Positions 23,795 through 32,749 of a stretch of DNA of 64,000 nucleotides are shown piece after piece. The stretch is from Actinomycetospora cinnamomea. Its GTDB lineage: Bacteria; Actinomycetota; Actinomycetes; Mycobacteriales; Pseudonocardiaceae. Location: contig NZ_QEKW01000002.1 of NCBI RefSeq assembly GCF_003096675.1, positions 1-64,000 of the forward strand. Direction: 5' to 3'. Position numbers and translations under genes: made by a program. The notes under the pieces were generated by a model. That model saw only the letters and a program-made list of their open reading frames with translations. It did no database searches and was not told the origin of the DNA. Each line of letters begins with the position of its first letter. Positions within the stretch are counted from its first letter, which is position 1.

Positions 23795-25150
23795 TCAGCC
23801 CGCGCGGACCGGGAAGTGCACGGGCCCGCGCAGGACCGTCGCGACGCGGGGCACGATCCGCCCGGCGGGGCGCAGGCGCGGCATCCGCTGCGCGAGCATC
23901 TCCAGCGCCACCTCGCCCTCCATCCGCGCCAGCGCGGCGCCGAGGCAGTAGTGCGCACCCCCGGAGAAGGCCAGGTGCGGGGTGGACTGCTCGCGCCGCG
24001 GGTCGAAGCGGTCGGGGTCGGCGTGCGCCGCCGGGTCGCGCCCGGCGCTCGCGAGCAGCACGAGCACACCGGAGTCCCGCCGCAGCCGCCGCCCGGCGAT
24101 CTCCACGTCGGAGTGCGCGAACCGTGCCGTGAGCTGCACCGGCGGATCGAAGCGCAGCGTCTCCTCGACGGCGCCGGCCGCCAGGCCCGGGTCGGCGACG
24201 AGGTCGTCCCAGGTGCCCGTCGCGTGCAGGGCGCGGACGGCGTTGCCGATCAGGTTGGTCGTGGTCTCGAAGCCCGCGACGAGCAGCAGCTGCGCGAGCG
24301 AGACCAGTTCGTCGAGGGTCAGCGTGCCCTCGTCCAGCTCGTGCACGAGCTGGGAGATGACGTCCTCGCCCGGTTCGGCGCGGCGCCGCTCGACCAGGTC
24401 GCCGAACAGTGCGCGCAGGTCGGCCGTGGCGCGGGAGAGCGCGTGCGCGTGGCGCACCGAACGCACACCGTCCAGGGCCGCGCCCAGCGCCCGGCCCCAT
24501 CGGGCGAAACGGGGCGCGTCGACGTCGGGGATCGCGAGCAGCTCGGCGATGACGCTGATCGGCAGCGGCGCGGCGAGGTCGGTGGTGAGGTCGAACGTTC
24601 CACGCGCGGCCCGGTCAGCGGCGTCGTCGAGCAGCCGGTCGGTGACCTCGCGGGCGGTGTCGCGGTACTGCGCGAGCCGCCGTGGCGCGAACGTCGGCTG
24701 GGCGAGGCGGCGCAGGCGCGTGTGGTCGGGCGGGTCGAGGGAGAGCAGGGAGAGGTCGATCGGCTCGAGGAGCGCGGTGTCCGCGGCGGTGGGGTCCGGT
24801 GCGGACGAGGTGCTCGCATCGTCGGTCGGGTCGAACGGCATCCGCCCGTCCGCCAACCGCACCCCGAACCGGCGATCCCGGAGCACGGCGGTGCAGGCCT
24901 CGTGCGTGACGACGGCGTGGATGCCGGTGCGGCTGCGGGCGAGCCCGCCGTCCGCGGACGCGCGCAGCGCGGCGTAGGTCGGGTAGGGGTCGAGGCGCCA
25001 GGGCCTGTGCATCAACCGGGCGACGGGGTCGCCGCGCAGGGCCAGGGCGAGCCCGCCGGCCCGCATCACGGCGATGCGCGTGCCCAGCCGCAGGTCGGCG
25101 CGCCACCGGGGAAGGGGCCGGCGTGCCGATTCCACCTGGTCCGTCGTCAC
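23795..25150 (-). CDS. Cytochrome P450
   Basis: 451 residues. The I-helix oxygen-binding motif is AGFETTTN, the ExxR motif is EETLRF and the haem loop is FSGGAHYCLGAALARME with the Cys ligand. Length and lack of a membrane anchor indicate a soluble bacterial class I P450 needing ferredoxin partners, none of which is adjacent. GTG at 25150 is used. It is divergent from the isochorismate synthase gene. Substrate unknown. Confidence 0.93.
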   Translation of the reverse strand: MTTDQVESARRPLPRWRADLRLGTRIAVMRAGGLALALRGDPVARLMHRPWRLDPYPTYAALRASADGGLARSRTGIHAVVTHEACTAVLRDRRFGVRLADGRMPFDPTDDASTSSAPDPTAADTALLEPIDLSLLSLDPPDHTRLRRLAQPTFAPRRLAQYRDTAREVTDRLLDDAADRAARGTFDLTTDLAAPLPISVIAELLAIPDVDAPRFARWGRALGAALDGVRSVRHAHALSRATADLRALFGDLVERRRAEPGEDVISQLVHELDEGTLTLDELVSLAQLLLVAGFETTTNLIGNAVRALHATGTWDDLVADPGLAAGAVEETLRFDPPVQLTARFAHSDVEIAGRRLRRDSGVLVLLASAGRDPAAHADPDRFDPRREQSTPHLAFSGGAHYCLGAALARMEGEVALEMLAQRMPRLRPAGRIVPRVATVLRGPVHFPVRAG

Positions 25151-25296
25151 GGTCCGCGGCCTCCCTGCTCGTCGTGTGGTCCCCCCCGGCGCCGTCGTAG
25201 CGTGAGCCGCGCCCGGTGCGGAGCGTCACGTCCGCTCCGCTGGACCGGACACCACGCCGCGCGGAGGGTGAACAGTGCGGGGCCGGGCGACCCCCC

Positions 25297-25326
25297 GGAC
25301 CACCTCCGACCACCTCCGACCACCAT
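25297..25326. repeat. Short tandem CCGACCACCT repeat in a divergent promoter region
   Basis: The 224-base region between the P450 and isochorismate synthase genes contains almost three copies of a 10-base unit, CCG(G)ACCACCT. It may contain activator sites or be slippage. Apart from GGGAG before the GTG at 25375 I see no other clear signal there. Confidence 0.4.
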
Positions 25327-25374
25327 GCCACCAGGATCGACACCCGGTCCGCACGACGACGACGGGAGCGGGAC

Positions 25375-26565
25375 GTGACGAGCACCAGCCCCGCGCCGCA
25401 CACACCGCGCGCGGCGGCGACCGACCCGGTGCGCCTGCTCCGGTCCTGGGCGCCCGGCCGGGGCTCGTGGCTCTCCGGCCCGCGGGGGTCGCTGCTCACC
25501 CGGGGCACGCTCACCCGCCCGTCGTCGGCCGACCCCGACGCCGTCGTGCGCTGCCTGCGCGAGGTCGACGCGGGCCGTCCGGCGGGCGCGGAGCCCGCCC
25601 TCGCCGTCGGCGCCCTGCCCTTCGACCCGGACGCGCCCGCCCACCTCGTCGTCCCCGAGCGGGTCGAGCGCGCCGCCCCGCTGGGCACCGTGCTCGTCGC
25701 CGAGCCCACCGGCGCACCGGTGTCGGGGGTGCTGCGGTCGGTGCCGGCGCCCGAGCGCTACGAGGCGATGGTCGCCGAGGCGCTGGCGCGGATGGCGTCC
25801 GACGGGCTGGCGAAGGTCGTGCTCGCCCGCGGGCTCGAGGTCGTCGCCGACGCGCCGGTCGACGCGGTGCGGATGGTCCGCGAGCTCGCCCACCGCGATC
25901 CCCGCAGCCACCTCTTCGCCGTGGACCTGCCCGGGGACACGCCGCGCACCCTCCTCGGCGCGAGCCCCGAGCTGCTGGTGTCCCGCGAGGGCGCCGACGT
26001 CGTCGCCAACCCCATCGCCGGCTCGGCCGCCCGCTCGCCGGAGCCCGCCGAGGACCGGCGGCGCGCCGAGGCCCTGCTCGCCTCGGTCAAGGACCAGCAC
26101 GAGCACGCGCTCGTCGTCGCCGACGTCGCCGAGCGGCTGGCGCCCCTCGTGGACGGGCTCGAGGTGCCCGACGCGCCGTCGCTCGTCGCCACCCCGACGC
26201 TGTGGCACCTGTCGACCGAGCTGCGCGGGCGGGTCGCCGACCCGGACGTCTCGGCGCTGCACCTGGCGCGCGCCCTGCACCCGACGCCGGCGGTCTGCGG
26301 GGTGCCCCGGGCCGCCGCGCACACCGCGATCACCGAGATCGAGCCGTTCGACCGCGGCTTCTACACCGGCACCGTGGGCTGGACCGATGCGCAGGGCGAC
26401 GGCGAGTGGGTGATGGCGCTGCGCTGCGGCGAGGTCGAGGGCGACCGGGTGCGCCTGTGGGCCGGCGCCGGCATCGTGCCCGCCTCGCGGCCCGCCGACG
26501 AGCTCGCCGAGACCGCGGTCAAGCTGCGCACGCTGCTCGACGCGTTGGGCCTCGACGAGGCGTGA
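25375..26565 (+). CDS. menF: Isochorismate synthase
   Basis: 396 residues with the chorismate-binding domain over about 130-390. Characteristic motifs are KVVLARGLEV, PIAGSAARS, KDQHEHALVV, TLWHLSTELRG, HPTPAVCGVPR and FDRGFYTGTVGW. These match isochorismate synthases (MenF/EntC/DhbC) rather than anthranilate synthase. The product isochorismate leads to menaquinone or to salicylate/DHB siderophores; no further pathway gene is adjacent. GTG at 25375 follows GGGAG. It overlaps the rluA-like gene by four bases. Confidence 0.88.
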   Translation: MTSTSPAPHTPRAAATDPVRLLRSWAPGRGSWLSGPRGSLLTRGTLTRPSSADPDAVVRCLREVDAGRPAGAEPALAVGALPFDPDAPAHLVVPERVERAAPLGTVLVAEPTGAPVSGVLRSVPAPERYEAMVAEALARMASDGLAKVVLARGLEVVADAPVDAVRMVRELAHRDPRSHLFAVDLPGDTPRTLLGASPELLVSREGADVVANPIAGSAARSPEPAEDRRRAEALLASVKDQHEHALVVADVAERLAPLVDGLEVPDAPSLVATPTLWHLSTELRGRVADPDVSALHLARALHPTPAVCGVPRAAAHTAITEIEPFDRGFYTGTVGWTDAQGDGEWVMALRCGEVEGDRVRLWAGAGIVPASRPADELAETAVKLRTLLDALGLDEA

Positions 26566-27281
26566 GCCGCTGGGACGAGATCCGCGCGGGCCGCGAGGTG
26601 CTCGCCGACGACGACCTGCTGGTGCTGGACAAGCCCGCCGGGTGGTCGGTGATGGGCGAGCGCCACGACACCGACCTCGTGCGCCTGGCCCGCGACGCCG
26701 GCGAGACCCTGTGGCCCGCGCACCGGATCGACAAGGTGACGTCCGGGCTCGTGCTCTTCGCCCGGCGCCTCGAGGTGCACGGCGCGCTGACCCGCCAGTT
26801 CGCCGACCGCAGCGTCACCAAGACCTACCTCGCCGTCGCCGCCGGGACGGGCCTGCCCGCGGCCGGGACGATCGAGCTGCCGTTGTCGGTAGGGCGCAAG
26901 AACCGGGTGCGCGTCGCCGCGCCCCGCGAGGCGATCACGCGCGAGGGCGACCGCTGGGCCGTGCCCGACGACGCCGTGCTGCCCGGGGACGTCTACCCCT
27001 CGACGACGACGTTCGAGCGGCTCGCCGAGGCCGAGGTCGAGGGCGCCGGACGCACCCTGCTGGCGGTGTCGCCGCTCACGGGACGGCGCCACCAGATCCG
27101 CGTGCACCTCGCGTGGATCGGCCACGCGCTGATCGGCGACCCGCTGTTCACGAAGTCCCCGGCCACGCGCACGGGCCTGCACGCCTGGCGTCTCGGCTTC
27201 ACCGGCCCCGACGGCACCCGCCACGACCTCGAGGCGCCGCCCGGCGACGACTTCCGCGCCCTGGGTGCCTTCGGCGCGTGA
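26562..27281 (+). CDS. RluA-family RNA pseudouridine synthase
   Basis: 239 residues. The catalytic motif [13 protein letters not shown] carries the nucleophilic Asp; [13 protein letters not shown] and [20 protein letters not shown] are the other RluA-family blocks. There is no N-terminal S4 domain. Its GTG overlaps the menF TGA. The TGA at 27279-27281 lies in the GTGAG end of a class C palindrome that separates it from a convergent SRPBCC gene. Which rRNA or tRNA it modifies cannot be told. Confidence 0.9.
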   Translation: MSRWDEIRAGREVLADDDLLVLDKPAGWSVMGERHDTDLVRLARDAGETLWPAHRIDKVTSGLVLFARRLEVHGALTRQFADRSVTKTYLAVAAGTGLPAAGTIELPLSVGRKNRVRVAAPREAITREGDRWAVPDDAVLPGDVYPSTTTFERLAEAEVEGAGRTLLAVSPLTGRRHQIRVHLAWIGHALIGDPLFTKSPATRTGLHAWRLGFTGPDGTRHDLEAPPGDDFRALGAFGA

Positions 27282-27332
27282 GCAGGAGGAAGTGCTCCAG
27301 CACCTCGTCCTGCTCACGTGCGCGGAGCGCAC
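27278..27332. repeat. Dispersed palindrome, class C copy 1, with second hairpin
   Basis: A 40-bp stem (GTGAGCAGGAGGAAGTGCT and AGCACCTCGTCCTGCTCAC) at 27278-27317 is followed directly by GTGCGCGGAGCGCAC (27318-27332). The rluA-like stop is in the first GTGAG and the convergent gene's stop begins two bases after the second hairpin. Confidence 0.88.
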
Positions 27333-27333
27333 C

Positions 27334-27783
27334 TCACGCCAGGGCTTCGGCGAGGCGGCCGATCGTCATCCGCATCTGCTCGGCGGTGACCTCGCGGACG
27401 CGGCTCAGGATCGCCTCGTCGGTGACCGCCGACCAGTCGTGGGTGTGAGTCACCCGCGTGCGGTCGTCGTCGGTGGCCTCGAGCTCCCAGCTCCAGACGT
27501 GCCCCGACGGCTCGGCGCCCGGCCTGGCCGGCGCCCACGCCAGCGCCCGGTCGGGCTCGTAGCGCACGACGTGGTTCTCCACCCGGTAGCGCCCGCGGTC
27601 GGGGTGCTCCATGTCGATGACGAAGACGTCGCCGACCTCGGTGATCGCGAGGTGGGTGTGCGACGCCCGCACCGTGCCGCTGCCGTCGAGGTCGGGATGC
27701 CGGTCGGGGTCGGCGAGCAGGGCGAAGACCCGCTCGACCGGCGCGTCGACGATGTCGCTGACCGAGATCTGCGTGTCGCTCAC
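27334..27783 (-). CDS. SRPBCC (polyketide cyclase/START-like) family protein
   Basis: 149 residues. The N-terminal [27 protein letters not shown] is the standard opening of the SRPBCC fold; [21 protein letters not shown] is the central sheet and the C-terminal long helix runs through [19 protein letters not shown]. Such proteins bind small hydrophobic ligands; no catalytic prediction is possible. It converges on the rluA-like gene and is divergent from the macrodomain gene, with 42 bases between their starts. Confidence 0.85.
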   Translation of the reverse strand: MSDTQISVSDIVDAPVERVFALLADPDRHPDLDGSGTVRASHTHLAITEVGDVFVIDMEHPDRGRYRVENHVVRYEPDRALAWAPARPGAEPSGHVWSWELEATDDDRTRVTHTHDWSAVTDEAILSRVREVTAEQMRMTIGRLAEALA

Positions 27784-27803
27784 CCCGCGATCGTGTCAGG
27801 TCC

Positions 27804-27825
27804 GCGCGCGGGGTACCCCGCGCGC
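27804..27825. promoter_or_regulatory. Perfect 22-bp palindrome abutting the macrodomain start codon
   Basis: Left half GCGCGCGGGGT, right half ACCCCGCGCGC, no mismatch, ending at the base before the ATG at 27826. In RNA it would hide the start; in DNA it could be an operator for the divergent pair. No ribosome site is visible, since the palindrome occupies that place. Confidence 0.6.
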
Positions 27826-28350
27826 ATGGCGACCCCGGACATCACGTTGCACCGCGGTGACATCACCGCCGCCGCGGTCGACGCCGTCGTCAACGCGGCC
27901 AACTCCTCGCTGCTCGGGGGCGGCGGGGTCGACGGCGCGATCCACCGCGCCGGCGGCCCGGCGATCCTCGAGGCGTGCCGCGAGCTGCGCCGCACCACCC
28001 TGCCCGACGGGCTCCCGACGGGGCGGGCCGTCGCGACGACGGCGGGGGAGCTCCCGGCGCGCTGGGTGATCCACACCGTCGGGCCGGTGTACGCGAAGTC
28101 CGAGGACCGCTCGCACCTGCTGGCCTCGGCCTACCGCGAGTCGCTGCGGGTGGCCGACGAGATCGGCGCGCTGACCGTCGCGTTCCCCGCGGTGTCGGCC
28201 GGCGTGTACGGATGGCCGCTCGGCGACGCGGCGCGGATCGCGGTGACGACCGTGCGCGAGACCGAGAGTGCGGTGCGCGAGGCACGGTTCATCCTGTTCA
28301 GCGATCAAGTCCACCAGGTCTTCGTCCGGGCGACGCAATCGCTCGGGTGA
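27826..28350 (+). CDS. Macrodomain protein (O-acetyl-ADP-ribose deacetylase type)
   Basis: 174 residues, a stand-alone macrodomain. [23 protein letters not shown] is the ADP-ribose-binding loop 1 with the catalytic-type Asn and Gly-rich segment; [11 protein letters not shown] and [12 protein letters not shown] form the second loop, as in YmdB/MacroD enzymes. These remove O-acetyl-ADP-ribose or mono-ADP-ribose. The gene starts right behind a perfect palindrome. The TGA lies in GTGAGAGATCC, resembling the start of a class B palindrome without a matching second arm. Confidence 0.9.
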   Translation: MATPDITLHRGDITAAAVDAVVNAANSSLLGGGGVDGAIHRAGGPAILEACRELRRTTLPDGLPTGRAVATTAGELPARWVIHTVGPVYAKSEDRSHLLASAYRESLRVADEIGALTVAFPAVSAGVYGWPLGDAARIAVTTVRETESAVREARFILFSDQVHQVFVRATQSLG

Positions 28351-28562
28351 GAGATCCGGTGGCCCGACGCACAGAGTGAGCGATCCGCCAGACCCACAGC
28401 GGTTGTGCGCCGAACCGGTGTAGGTGACGTGCGTCCGACCACCGTGAACGGTCCGTGACCCCCTCGTCACTGCCTCGTTGTGCCCGTCGGATCGGGCCGT
28501 CGACACGACCAGGTCCTCCCGTCCGGGGCTCGGGCGGGACGCACGCGAGCGAGGGGCAGGCA

Positions 28563-29063
28563 ATGGCGGGCAGGCATCGCAGGGGGGCGCAGCGCGGGGT
28601 GCCGGCGGGGCGGGTCGCGGTCTCGGTGGCCGCCGTCGGGCTCGGCGCGATCCAGCTCGCGGGGGTCGCGGCGGCGGCGCCCACCGGCACGGCCACGGTC
28701 GGGGGGACGCCCTGCACGGACGCGCGCATCAAGGCGTGCGTCGACCTCTCCGAGAACCGCGCGTGGCTGCTCGACGGCCACGGCAACGTCGTCCACGGCC
28801 CCGTCGCCAACAGCCACGGTGCCGAGGGCCACGAGACGCCGCCCGGCGACTACATCATCCAGCGCAAGGAGCGCTACCACGTCAGCCGCGAGTACGAGGG
28901 CGCCGAGATGCCGTACTCGGTGTTCTTCGACAACGAGGGCCGGGCGTTCCACGGGGGCGACATCGACCGGCAGTCGGCCGGCTGCGTGCGGCTCGAGATG
29001 GACGACGCGGAGCGCTTCTTCGAGCACCTGGACCCGAACGACCGCGTGCAGATCGTTCCCTGA
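28563..29063 (+). CDS. Exported L,D-transpeptidase
   Basis: 166 residues. A signal peptide is visible (basic N-terminus, hydrophobic VAVSVAAVGLGAIQLAGVAAAA, cleavage near AAA-PTG). The YkuD catalytic domain ends with FHGGDIDRQSAGCVRLEMDD, the H-X(n)-S-X-G-C-X-R motif with the Cys nucleophile. The domain is short and lacks Ig-like or LysM parts. The family makes 3-3 crosslinks or attaches proteins to peptidoglycan. The 212-base upstream region has no clear riboswitch or palindrome, only a short GTGAC/GTCAC inverted repeat. Confidence 0.88.
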   Translation: MAGRHRRGAQRGVPAGRVAVSVAAVGLGAIQLAGVAAAAPTGTATVGGTPCTDARIKACVDLSENRAWLLDGHGNVVHGPVANSHGAEGHETPPGDYIIQRKERYHVSREYEGAEMPYSVFFDNEGRAFHGGDIDRQSAGCVRLEMDDAERFFEHLDPNDRVQIVP

Positions 29064-29129
29064 CCGGGTCGCGGGGCGGGGGACACGCGAGGGGGGTGCC
29101 TCTCGCCCCGCGACCACCGGGGTCGGCCG

Positions 29130-29774
29130 TCAGGCCCGCCGGCGCAGCACGAGCGCGACGGCGCCGGCGACGACCACCAGGGCGATCACCACGAACACCC
29201 AGGTCGGCACGCCGCCGTCGGTGTCCTGGTCGGCCGCGGCCGCCGGTGAGGGCGGCGCGGTGGGCCCGCCGTGACCCGCGTGGGGGTCGACGGGGGCGGG
29301 CGTGCCCGCGGTGCCCGGCGTGGTCGCGGGCACGGCTGCGCCCGGCGAGGGGTTGGTCAGCGTGAACGAGATCGATCCGGTGACGGGGTGCCCGTCGCTG
29401 GAGACGACGCGGTAGCCGATCTCGTACTCGCCCGCGGTCGGCAGCGGCCCGACCGGGACCGAGACGACCTCGCCCTGCACGGTCGCCTGACCCTGCTCGT
29501 GGTGGGCGCCGTCGGGCCCCACCACGGTGAGGGCGGCGAGGCCGGGCTGGGGGGTCTGGTCGAAGGTCACCGACACCTGGGTCGGCGCGTTCGCCAGGGT
29601 GGCGCCGTCGGCCGGGTCGCTTCCGGTGACGACGTCGTGGGCGGACGCGGTCCCGCTGGTCAGCAGGAGGGCCACCAGGGCGAGCAGGCCGGCGGCGAGC
29701 ACGCCGAGCGGGTCGCGGGGGCTGCGCGGGCGGTGGGTCCGGGGGACGGCGCGCGCCGTCCACGTCGGGGTCAT
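29130..29774 (-). CDS. CopC-domain copper-resistance-like membrane-anchored protein
   Basis: 214 residues. A signal peptide ends at ASA, so the mature protein would start HDVVTGSDPADGATLANAPT with the N-terminal His used for Cu(II) binding by CopC. The CopC beta-barrel covers about 46-140 (GYRVVSSDGHPVTGSISFTL). A Pro/Ala linker with HAGHGG leads to a C-terminal transmembrane helix (WVFVVIALVVVAGAVALVL) and basic stop-transfer. Together with the next membrane gene it suggests copper handling; no CopD domain is present. Confidence 0.85.
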   Translation of the reverse strand: MTPTWTARAVPRTHRPRSPRDPLGVLAAGLLALVALLLTSGTASAHDVVTGSDPADGATLANAPTQVSVTFDQTPQPGLAALTVVGPDGAHHEQGQATVQGEVVSVPVGPLPTAGEYEIGYRVVSSDGHPVTGSISFTLTNPSPGAAVPATTPGTAGTPAPVDPHAGHGGPTAPPSPAAAADQDTDGGVPTWVFVVIALVVVAGAVALVLRRRA

Positions 29775-29816
29775 GGGGGTCCTTCCGGGGCGGGGTGTCG
29801 TCGGACGCGCGGGTGC

Positions 29817-30359
29817 TCAGCGCGTCGACGGCGGACCCCGCCGCGGGTGGTGCCCGACGGCCGCGCGGGCGGCCGCGCCGGGGGCGGCCGGGCCGGGGCG
29901 TCCGGTGCGCGGACGGGGTCCGGCGGGCGGCGTGACGCCGGCCAGCAGCACCGGCCACCACCGCCAGGCGGTGCCGACGCGCGTGAACGCCTCGCGGGCG
30001 GCGCGGTCGGCCCGCACGATCGCCCCGCCCACGACGACGGCGACCGCGAGGTGCGCGAGGACCATGCCGGGCCCGTGCGGCGTCGCGGCCGGCCCGTGGT
30101 GGGCGTGGTCGGTGTGGCCGGCGGGCAGGGACAGGTGCAGGGCGAGCTGGCCGGCCGCGAGCACGCCGACGGTGCGTCCGGGCGACCCCGGGCGGGCCCC
30201 GACCAGCGCCGTCGCCAGGACGACGAGGACGGCGACGACCGTGGCCGGGGCGGTGGCGGCGACCGCCCCGCCCGCCTCGCCGTGGGCGGCGACCCCGAGC
30301 ACGGCCGCGGACACGCCGAGCAGCACGGCGCGGGGCGCGGCGGCGGGCTCGGGTGTCAC
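29817..30359 (-). CDS. His-rich small membrane protein near copC
   Basis: 180 residues with about four hydrophobic segments (VLLGVSAAVLGVAAHG, TVVAVLVVLATALVGA, VGVLAAGQLALHLSLP, MVLAHLAVAVVVGGAIV). The loop GHTDHAHHGPAATPHGPG is His-rich and could bind metal. The C-terminal 40 residues are basic Pro/Arg low complexity. GTG at 30359 follows GGAGGCCC. It precedes the copC-like gene in the same direction with a 42-base gap, so the two probably form a copper-related unit. I recognise no characterised family. Confidence 0.72.
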   Translation of the reverse strand: MTPEPAAAPRAVLLGVSAAVLGVAAHGEAGGAVAATAPATVVAVLVVLATALVGARPGSPGRTVGVLAAGQLALHLSLPAGHTDHAHHGPAATPHGPGMVLAHLAVAVVVGGAIVRADRAAREAFTRVGTAWRWWPVLLAGVTPPAGPRPRTGRPGPAAPGAAARAAVGHHPRRGPPSTR

Positions 30360-30399
30360 GGGCCTCCACGGTAACCCCGCCCCCGCGCCGCCCTCCCAC

Positions 30400-30439
30400 G
30401 TGAGCGGACTTCCCGGCTGCAGCCGGGAAGTCCGCTCAC
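30400..30439. repeat. 40-bp perfect palindrome, class B copy 3
   Basis: GTGAGCGGACTTCCCGGCTG followed by its exact complement, 20-bp arms with no loop. The esterase stop (complement of 30436-30438) lies in the right CTCAC. It separates the esterase 3' end from the start of the His-rich membrane gene. Confidence 0.9.
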
Positions 30440-31452
30440 ATGTGGGTCCGGAGGAACGCGCCCGCCTCGGCGACGGCCTGCAGCGAGGTGCGGGGGGTGA
30501 GCCCGCCGGTGGCGACGTAGCCGTGGGCGGCGCCGAGGTAGCGGGTGTGGCGCACGGCCACGCCGGCGCCGGCCAGCGCCGTCACGTAACGCTCGCCGTG
30601 GTCGCGCAGCGGGTCGTGCTCGGCGGTCTGCACCAGCGCGGGCGGCAGCTCGCGGAGGTCGGCGCGCAACGGCGAGGCGTAGGGCGCGGTGCCGTCGGCG
30701 CCGGCGAGGTAGAGCGCGTGGAAGCCGCGGATGTCGGCGGCCGAGAGGATCGGCGCGACGGGGATCGTCCGCTCCGAGGGCAGGACGTCGACCATCTCGA
30801 CGCCCGGGTAGACGAGCACCTGGGCGGCGATGCGCGGCCCGTCCTGCCCCTCGCGCCGTCGGTCACGGGCCATCAGGCACACGACGGTCGCGATGTTGCC
30901 GCCCGCGCTGTCGCCCATCACCGCGATGCGCCCGGCGTCGATGCCCCAGCCGCCGGGGTCGGCGGCCAGCGCGGCGACCGCGTCGTAGCCGTCCTGCGCC
31001 GGCACCGGGAACGGGTGCTCGGGCGCCAGCCGGTAGTCCACGGACACCACGACCGCGCCGGCCTCGCGCGCGACGTGCGCGCAGAACCACTCGGACTGGT
31101 CGAGGTCGCCCTGCACGAACCCGCCGCCGTGGAAGTTCACGACGACGGGGGCGGGCGCGTCCGTCGACGGCGGGCGGTACACGCGCACCGCGAGCCCGTC
31201 GGGCACGGCCGCCGTGGGCAGCCGGGCGTCCTCGACGACGACCTCGCGCGGCGGGCTCCCCATCACCGCCCGGGCCAGCGGGCCGTGCTGCAGGCGCAGC
31301 ACGGCGGCCCGGGCGGCGGGGACGTCGGCCGGATCGAGGTGGGCGACCGAGCCGCCGAGCCGGCGGCGCAGCGCACCCACGAGGCGCAGGCTGAGGGGGA
31401 GGCGCACCCGTGGAGCTTCGCCCACGGGCACGCCGACGCTCACACCCCTCAC
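30436..31452 (-). CDS. Alpha/beta-hydrolase esterase of the hormone-sensitive-lipase family
   Basis: 338 residues. NFHGGGFVQG is the HSL oxyanion-hole HGGG motif, VMGDSAGGN the nucleophile elbow with Ser, and AEHDPLRDHGERY plus GAAHGY supply the Asp and His. The family hydrolyses short-chain esters in the cytosol. Its GTG at 31452 overlaps the TGA of the OsmC gene by three bases (GTGA), so the two are co-translated. The stop sits in a perfect palindrome, likely the operon terminator. Confidence 0.92.
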   Translation of the reverse strand: MRGVSVGVPVGEAPRVRLPLSLRLVGALRRRLGGSVAHLDPADVPAARAAVLRLQHGPLARAVMGSPPREVVVEDARLPTAAVPDGLAVRVYRPPSTDAPAPVVVNFHGGGFVQGDLDQSEWFCAHVAREAGAVVVSVDYRLAPEHPFPVPAQDGYDAVAALAADPGGWGIDAGRIAVMGDSAGGNIATVVCLMARDRRREGQDGPRIAAQVLVYPGVEMVDVLPSERTIPVAPILSAADIRGFHALYLAGADGTAPYASPLRADLRELPPALVQTAEHDPLRDHGERYVTALAGAGVAVRHTRYLGAAHGYVATGGLTPRTSLQAVAEAGAFLRTHM

Positions 31453-31865
31453 ACCGCGGCGCTGAGGTTGACCTCGATGTTCCCGCGGGTGGCCTTGGAG
31501 TACGGGCAGAGCTCGTGCGCGCGGGCCACGAGCCGGTCGGCCTGCTGCTGGTCGGCGCCCGGGACCGTGGCCGTGAGCCAGACCTTCAGCCCGAAGCTCT
31601 CGGCGTCCGGGCCGATCCCGACGCGGGCCTCCACGGTCGAGGAGTCGATGTCGAGGTCGGCCTGCCCCGCGGCGAGCTTGAGCGCCTGGTGGAAGCAGGC
31701 GGCGTACCCGGCGGCGAAGAGCTGCTCGGGATTCGTGCCGCCACCGGGGCCGCCCATCTCCTTGGGCATCGTCATGTCCTGGTCGATGACGCCGTCCGAG
31801 CTGCGGACGTGACCGTTGCGGGCGTCACCCGAGGACGTGGCCTCGGCGGTGTACTGGATGTCCAT
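31449..31865 (-). CDS. OsmC/Ohr-family organic hydroperoxide resistance protein
   Basis: 138 residues, full length for Ohr. The peroxidatic and resolving Cys are in AACFHQALK and ELCPYSKATRGN, and NPEQLFAAGYAACF is the Ohr signature. Ohr reduces organic hydroperoxides with lipoyl or thiol partners. ATG at 31865 gives the standard start MDIQYTAEAT. The gene is first in a two-gene unit with the esterase. No OhrR repressor is adjacent. Confidence 0.92.
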   Translation of the reverse strand: MDIQYTAEATSSGDARNGHVRSSDGVIDQDMTMPKEMGGPGGGTNPEQLFAAGYAACFHQALKLAAGQADLDIDSSTVEARVGIGPDAESFGLKVWLTATVPGADQQQADRLVARAHELCPYSKATRGNIEVNLSAAV

Positions 31866-32038
31866 ACGACAGGGCGTACCCGCGCACGACGCCCCCACCC
31901 GCGGGATCGGTCACGTCGGTCGGACCGGCGCCCACCCGGCGTCGGGGTGGGCCGCTGACCCTCCCGCGTCGCACGGCCCCGGCGGTGCTGCCAGGCTCGG
32001 CCCGCCAACAGCGGTCGAGAACCTCCGAGGGTGAGCCC

Positions 32039-32749
32039 GTGCCCGACCTGCACATCCCCGCCTCGGCGGGCAGCCACCAGTCCGCCTACCTCGCCGAGCC
32101 CCCCGTCGGCGACGGCCCGTTCCCCGGCGTCGTCGTCCTCCAGGACGCCTTCGGGGTGGGGGAGAACATCAAGGACCACGCCGACCGGCTCGCGGCCGCC
32201 GGCTACCTGGCCGTCGCCCCGGCCGTCTACACCGCGCGCGGTGGCGGGCCGCGGTGTGTGGCCGCCACCCTGCGGGCCATGCGCTCCGGTCGGGGCCCGG
32301 TGTTCGACGACATCGAGGCGGCCCGGACGTGGCTCGCGGGCCGGGACGACTGCACCGGGCGGATCGGCATCATCGGGTTCTGCCAGGGCGGCACCTTCGC
32401 GCTGCTGTCCGCCGCCCGCCACGACTACGCGGCGGCGGCCCCGAACTACGGGATGGTCCCGGCGGACGCCGAGGCCGACCTGTCCGGCATCTGCCCGGTG
32501 GTCGCGAGCTTCGGCGGACGGGACACGATGCTCCGCGACCATCCGGCACGCCTCGAGGCCGCGCTGACGAGCATGGGCGTGGACCACGACGTGAAGACCT
32601 ATCCCGACGCCGGGCACAGCTTCTTCGAGCACTTCCCGGCCAACGGCCTGCTGGTGCGCTTCGCCGGCGCCGGGTTCCACCGTCCGAGCGCCGAGGACGC
32701 CTGGAGGCGCATCCTGGGGTTCTTCCACACCCACCTGGAGGCGGCGTGA
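32039..32749 (+). CDS. Dienelactone hydrolase family protein
   Basis: 236 residues. The nucleophile elbow is GFCQGG with Cys, followed by the Asp of SFGGRDTM and the His of DAGHSFFE, matching the Cys-Asp-His triad of dienelactone hydrolases. VVLQDAFGVGENIKDHADRLA is the N-terminal family block. It may hydrolyse cyclic ester intermediates of aromatic degradation, but no other such gene is adjacent. GTG at 32039 follows GAGGGTGA. The stop overlaps the HAD gene start by four bases. Confidence 0.88.
   Translation: MPDLHIPASAGSHQSAYLAEPPVGDGPFPGVVVLQDAFGVGENIKDHADRLAAAGYLAVAPAVYTARGGGPRCVAATLRAMRSGRGPVFDDIEAARTWLAGRDDCTGRIGIIGFCQGGTFALLSAARHDYAAAAPNYGMVPADAEADLSGICPVVASFGGRDTMLRDHPARLEAALTSMGVDHDVKTYPDAGHSFFEHFPANGLLVRFAGAGFHRPSAEDAWRRILGFFHTHLEAA

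Noticed and set aside
28348-28400. Possible further member of the 40-bp palindrome family after the macrodomain gene
   Set aside because: GTGAGAGATCCGG and GTGAGCGATCCGCC are direct rather than inverted copies; no stem forms, so it is at most a degenerate relic.
28351-28562. c-di-AMP (ydaO-type) riboswitch before the L,D-transpeptidase
   Set aside because: Such switches precede some actinobacterial wall enzymes, but the expected conserved segments are not visible here.
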